DNA from: Sphingomonas lacusdianchii
Lineage (GTDB): Bacteria > Pseudomonadota > Alphaproteobacteria > Sphingomonadales > Sphingomonadaceae
Direction: 5' to 3'
Length of the DNA: 64,000 bases
NCBI RefSeq assembly: GCF_022664395.1
Contig: NZ_JAKRET010000013.1
Coordinates: 62,001 to 126,000, forward strand
Below are positions 61,034 to 64,000 of the stretch, piece after piece (within the stretch, counting starts at the first letter, position 1; the number at the start of each line of letters is the position of its first letter). The notes below the pieces were generated by a model, which was not told the origin of the DNA, made no database searches, and saw only the letters and a list, made by a program, of their open reading frames with translations. The position numbers were made by a program, and so were the translations under genes.

Positions 61034-61558
61034 TCACCCCAGCAAAACCGGCGCCAGCAACAGCAACAGCTTCACATCGACCGCCTTGCCCGCCGCCCGC
61101 TGTGCCGCGACGAACCCGGCAAGGTCCGCCAGCGCCACCCGATGGACGATGATCTCCTCCCCCGGCACCCCGCCGCCATCGCCGACCCGCGTCAGCTCGC
61201 CGGCACGGAACAGGGTGAAACTCTCCGACACCATGCCCGGCGACGAATGATATTCGCCGAGTGAGGTCATGTTGCCGGCGCGATAGCCGGTCTCTTCCTC
61301 CAGCTCGCGCGCGGCCGCCACCGCCGCCGCCTCGCGCGCGGCATCGTCGCCGACCAGCCCGGCGGGCAGTTCGATACATGCCCGCCCCAGCGGCACGCGA
61401 TATTGCTCGACCAGCAGGACATGACCGTCGTCGATCGCGACGATCACCGCCGCACCGATGCCGTTCGCCCGCCCGACATATTCCCAGCGCCCGCGTCTTT
61501 TCGCGGTGATGAAGCGCCCCGCCCACATCACTTCTTCGGGAGCGTCGCTGTCGATCAT
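61034..61558 (-). CDS. NUDIX hydrolase, ADP-ribose pyrophosphatase-like
   Basis: 174 residues from the ATG at 61558 (AGGAAG four bases upstream; an ATG at 61573 is an alternative). The Nudix box is complete: Gly70, Glu76, then RELEEETGY (84-92), in the order Gx5Ex7REUxEEx[22 protein letters not shown] before it is typical of ADP-ribose and sugar-nucleotide pyrophosphatases. It hydrolyses nucleoside diphosphate derivatives in the cytoplasm. It diverges from mscL by 77 bp and ends next to the repeat cluster. Confidence 0.9.
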   Translation of the reverse strand: MIDSDAPEEVMWAGRFITAKRRGRWEYVGRANGIGAAVIVAIDDGHVLLVEQYRVPLGRACIELPAGLVGDDAAREAAAVAAARELEEETGYRAGNMTSLGEYHSSPGMVSESFTLFRAGELTRVGDGGGVPGEEIIVHRVALADLAGFVAAQRAAGKAVDVKLLLLLAPVLLG

Positions 61559-61635
61559 CGAACTTCCTGTCATGGCCCTTGCCTGTACGCACCGTATCGA
61601 AGCACAACAGCGTCCTCAACCATGGGGAGATGGTC

Positions 61636-62100
61636 ATGGGAATGCTCAAGGAATTCCGCACCTTCGTCGCGCGCGGCAACGTCCTCGACCTCGCGGTCGG
61701 CGTCATTATCGGCGCGGCCTTCGGCACGATCACCAAATCGCTGACCGACGACATCATCATGCCGGTGATCGGCTATCTCTTCGGCGGCTTCGATTTTTCC
61801 AGCTATTTCCTGCAACTGGGGCCCGTCCCGGCCAGCTATACCGGATCGCCCGACAATTACGCCGCGCTGAAGGCGGCGGGCGTGCCGTTGTTCGGCTATG
61901 GCGAATTCATCAGCGTGGTGATCAATTTCCTGATCCTCGCCTTCATCGTTTTCCTGCTGGTCAAGTTCGTGAACCGCGCGATCGCGGTCGTCCACGAAGA
62001 GCAGAAGACCGGCGAAGCCCCGCCCGCCGCCGATCCGGCCGATATCGCGCTGCTCCGCGAAATCCGCGACGAACTGCGCGCGGCGCGGGCAAGGGACTGA
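61636..62100 (+). CDS. mscL: Large-conductance mechanosensitive channel MscL
   Basis: 154 residues. [28 protein letters not shown] is the amphipathic helix and first membrane segment (TM1) that lines the pore; the second membrane segment is [21 protein letters not shown], followed by a charged C-terminal bundle. The pentameric channel opens under membrane tension to release solutes. The ATG at 61636 lies six bases after GGGGAG and opens MGMLKEF; upstream ATG at 61630 overlaps the ribosome site. A terminator follows after 130 bp. Confidence 0.95.
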   Translation: MGMLKEFRTFVARGNVLDLAVGVIIGAAFGTITKSLTDDIIMPVIGYLFGGFDFSSYFLQLGPVPASYTGSPDNYAALKAAGVPLFGYGEFISVVINFLILAFIVFLLVKFVNRAIAVVHEEQKTGEAPPAADPADIALLREIRDELRAARARD

Positions 62101-62233
62101 TCGTCCGCCGGACGACGGCAACGGCAGGCGTCCCGAACGACTCCGGTTCGAACCGGAGATCGAGCGATCCTGACGCGCGGGGGACGCCGTTCGGTCTGGC
62201 GGACCGGCCTCCCCGATCGAAACCGACACAGCA

Positions 62234-62269
62234 AAACCCGCCGGTCGTCCATCGACGTCCGGCGGGTTT
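62234..62269. terminator. Bidirectional terminator between mscL and rpmG
   Basis: AAACCCGCCGG and CCGGCGGGTTT form a perfect 11-bp stem around TCGTCCATCGACGT, with an A-run before it (four A at 62233-62236). It serves the convergent mscL and rpmG genes. The same gap has a perfect palindrome CTCCGGTTCGAACCGGAG (about 62140-62157). Confidence 0.8.
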
Positions 62270-62314
62270 CGAAAGCCGCAAGCGGCACGTCCGGTCCCGA
62301 TGGACCGGCGCGGC

Positions 62315-62482
62315 TTACTTGATCTTGGCTTCCTTGAACTCGACATGCTTGCGCACGACCGGGTCGTACTTGCGGAAGGTCAGCTTTTCGGTCTGGTTGC
62401 GCGGGTTCTTCTTGGTGACATAGAAGAAGCCGGTATCGGCCGAGCTGACGAGCTTAATCTTGACGGTGGTCGGCTTTGCCAT
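62315..62482 (-). CDS. rpmG: 50S ribosomal protein L33
   Basis: 55 residues beginning [26 protein letters not shown], the L33 signature, and ending VEFKEAKIK. This is the zinc-free form: there are no cysteine pairs, whereas L32 in this window has four Cys. The start at 62482 is the family start; the frame extends upstream but is not ribosomal protein. It is a single gene facing mscL. CAAGGGG lies upstream on its strand as a likely ribosome site. Confidence 0.96.
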   Translation of the reverse strand: MAKPTTVKIKLVSSADTGFFYVTKKNPRNQTEKLTFRKYDPVVRKHVEFKEAKIK

Positions 62483-62662
62483 GACCCAAAAACCCCTTGG
62501 GCCTGACGCCCGCGAATTGACAATAAAAAGCGGCCCGCCACATGGGGGCTGCTGCAAGACGTGGGCGCATGGGCCAAATGCGCGCCGGAGTCAAGGCGAG
62601 CGGTCTTCACCGGAACGTAACCAAGTCATCCTAGGTTCTGATTCAAGGCTTTGGAGGTCGGG

Positions 62663-62947
62663 ATGCAGATCGAGGCAGCACATATCGATGCGGAACGAGC
62701 ACTGCGCGTCGGATACCGCGCCTGCCCCCTTGCCGAGATCGAGGCGATTCGCGCAATCGCTACCGCCGAATCGAGCCTGCCGGCGCTGAGCGTCCTCGCC
62801 GTCGTCGATGCCGCCATCGCGCGCGGCGAACGGCGCTCGATCGGCGAATGGACCGCGCTCGCCCGCGAAGCGATGCATTGCGGCCGCAGCGACGTCGCGA
62901 CGGCACAGGCCTATGCCGCGGCCTGCACGGTGCGCCTCGCCGACTGA
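62663..62947 (+). CDS. Small helical hypothetical protein
   Basis: 94 residues from the ATG at 62663 (GGAGG five bases upstream, so a TTG at 62651 is less likely). The sequence is mostly alpha-helical and Ala-rich: MQIEAAHIDAERALRVGYRA, then SLPALSVLAVVDAAIARGERRS and REAMHCGRSDVATAQAYAAACT. There is no signal peptide, membrane helix or known domain. It is 11 bp upstream of a membrane protein gene and probably co-transcribed. Family not recognised. Confidence 0.65.
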   Translation: MQIEAAHIDAERALRVGYRACPLAEIEAIRAIATAESSLPALSVLAVVDAAIARGERRSIGEWTALAREAMHCGRSDVATAQAYAAACTVRLAD

Positions 62948-62958
62948 ACCGGCACGCG

Positions 62959-63519
62959 ATGGACCCGCTCGTTCCCGCGTTCGTCGCGGTCCTGCTGGCG
63001 GGGGTGAGCGACCGCCCGCCGCTGCTCGCCGCGATCCTGTCCGACCGGCTCGGACGCGGTGCGCTATGGGGGACGATCGTCGCGCAGGCGACCGGTTTCG
63101 CGCTTGCCGCGATCGGCGGCGTGCTGGTCGCGCCGGCCCTGACACCGAACGCGCGCAACGCGATGCTCGCCCTCGCGCTGATCGCAGCGGCGACTGCCGC
63201 GCCGATCCCGGCACGGATCAAGGATCGCCTCGACAGCTGGCGGTTGCCGCCCTTCCCGACCGGGCTGTTTGGCATGGCGGTGCTGACACTGGGCGATCGC
63301 AGCCAGTTCCTCGTCTTCGCCCTCGTCGCGCGCACGCCCGATCCTGTGGCGGGCGCGATCGGTGCGTCGCTGGCAGGCGCAGTCCTCCTGCTGGCCGCGG
63401 CGACGCTGGGCGAGCGCGACTGGCAGAAACTGCCCTTCACCGCGATCCGGATCGTGGCGACGCTGCTACTCGGGCTGACCGGCGCGGTCGTCGGGCTCGG
63501 CGCGCTGCGGCTGCTGTGA
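62959..63519 (+). CDS. GDT1/TMEM165-like (UPF0016) membrane protein, divergent
   Basis: 186 residues with six hydrophobic segments in two halves. The GDT1 signature E-x-G-D-[KR]-[ST] is only partly kept: the first half has AGVSDRPPLLAA, the second LTLGDRSQFLVFA. In GDT1/MneA-type proteins the Glu of both motifs helps carry Mn2+ or Ca2+; here both Glu positions are replaced. It may therefore be a divergent branch with a changed substrate. The ATG at 62959 follows 11 bp after the preceding small gene. Confidence 0.65.
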   Translation: MDPLVPAFVAVLLAGVSDRPPLLAAILSDRLGRGALWGTIVAQATGFALAAIGGVLVAPALTPNARNAMLALALIAAATAAPIPARIKDRLDSWRLPPFPTGLFGMAVLTLGDRSQFLVFALVARTPDPVAGAIGASLAGAVLLLAAATLGERDWQKLPFTAIRIVATLLLGLTGAVVGLGALRLL

Positions 63520-63627
63520 TCCAGCCGGACGATCACCGCGACCGGATTTTTTGACTGGAGCGTGGCGGAAAGATTCGGCAGCGCGATCGTTGCTGAACCG
63601 AACCATATCCAGCCGGAGACTTTCCCC

Positions 63628-64000
63628 GTGACCAATCCCGCGCTCGACACGCCGACCGACCTGCCCAACAACAAGACGGTGACCGTCGCCGATGGGCTGA
63701 ACGCCGCGCTGGCCGACTGCTTCACCCTGTATCTGAAGACCAAAAATTTCCACTGGCACGTGTCCGGCCCGCATTTCCGCGACTATCACCTGATGCTCGA
63801 CGATCAGGCGTCGCAGATTCTCGCCGTGACCGACGTCATTGCCGAACGCGTGCGCAAGACCGGCAACACCACGCTGCGTTCGATCGGCGACATCGCCCGC
63901 CGCGCCGCGATCAAGGACAATGACAAGGATTTCGTCAAACCCGACGACATGCTCGCCGAACTGCGCGACGATAATCTGAAGCTGGTCGAACGGCTGCGCG
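63628..64000 (+). CDS. Dps-like DNA-binding ferritin, 3' truncated by window
   Basis: 124 residues visible from a GTG at 63628, preceded by GCCGGAG. VTVADGLNAALADCFTLYLK, then NFHWHVSGPHFRDYHLMLDD (residues 40-59) and VIAERVRKTG are the Dps ferroxidase region. His42, His54, Asp58 and Glu73 are the likely ferroxidase residues. Dps dodecamers bind DNA, oxidise Fe2+ with H2O2 and store iron during stress. The 4-helix protein continues past the right edge. It is not continuous with the preceding membrane protein gene (108-bp gap). Confidence 0.88.
   Translation, partial: MTNPALDTPTDLPNNKTVTVADGLNAALADCFTLYLKTKNFHWHVSGPHFRDYHLMLDDQASQILAVTDVIAERVRKTGNTTLRSIGDIARRAAIKDNDKDFVKPDDMLAELRDDNLKLVERLR

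Noticed and set aside
62140-62157. CTCCGGTTCGAACCGGAG resembles a tRNA T-arm
   Set aside because: There is no acceptor, D or anticodon arm at the right distances; it is an isolated palindrome near a terminator.

Overview
The window is GC-rich alphaproteobacterial chromosome, most likely from a sphingomonad (Sphingomonas or close relative). The grounds are the codon use, the CIRCE-controlled groESL, the single 2-oxoglutarate dehydrogenase operon headed by mdh, the RF2 with an SPY tripeptide, and short inverted repeats of the GTCACCCCAGCGAAGG type scattered between genes. Genus is an inference from recalled family similarity; no search was run. I see no rRNA, tRNA, CRISPR array, transposase, integrase or phage gene, so this is ordinary backbone with some accessory operons.

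Layout. 1-1649: end of an MprF/LpiA lysyl-phosphatidylglycerol synthase overlapping an AcvB/VirJ-type hydrolase. 1748-6413: EmrA/EmrB/NodT tripartite efflux operon with a convergent TetR gene; a palindrome sits between its -35 and -10 boxes. 6414-7069: a roughly 350-bp nested inverted repeat, then a MATE exporter. 8538-10630: CIRCE, groES, groEL. 10872-12325: EAL phosphodiesterase, DUF2147 protein, complex I accessory subunit. 12628-21242: mdh, an unknown gene, sucD, sucA, sucB, DUF1877 gene, lpdA; sucC is not here. 21385-24134: CpaF-type ATPase and a double-DTG aspartic protease with PDZ domain. 24128-30872: diheme cytochrome c, methyltransferase, acetyltransferase, sppA, dnaN and a beta-barrel protein, with a structured gene-free stretch upstream of dnaN.

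31004-37068: histidine phosphatase, IalB-like protein, rlmN, an HdeA-like acid chaperone, TauE/SafE permease, flavin reductase, and a cytochrome b / molybdopterin oxidoreductase pair. 37044-40530 (minus): an operon of phospholipid-methyltransferase-like protein, type III polyketide synthase, methyltransferase and FAD oxidoreductase, the best candidate here for an undescribed small-molecule pathway. 40692-42980: a Cdc48/p97-type AAA ATPase, divergent from a LysR regulator. 44212-52796: cyclophilin, mgtE, DUF1489, frameshifted msrA, GGDEF cyclase, aspartate aminotransferase, fused pabB-pabC, and a metallo-beta-lactamase-fold hydrolase.

53103-59959: rpmF-plsX-fabH-ihfA-merR lipid/translation cluster, PBP1A and prfB. 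59959-64000: lipoprotein-type methyltransferase, NUDIX hydrolase, mscL, rpmG, a small unknown, a GDT1-like membrane protein and the start of a Dps gene cut by the window edge.

Start codons were chosen from Shine-Dalgarno spacing, neighbour overlap and family alignment from memory; ambiguous ones are flagged.
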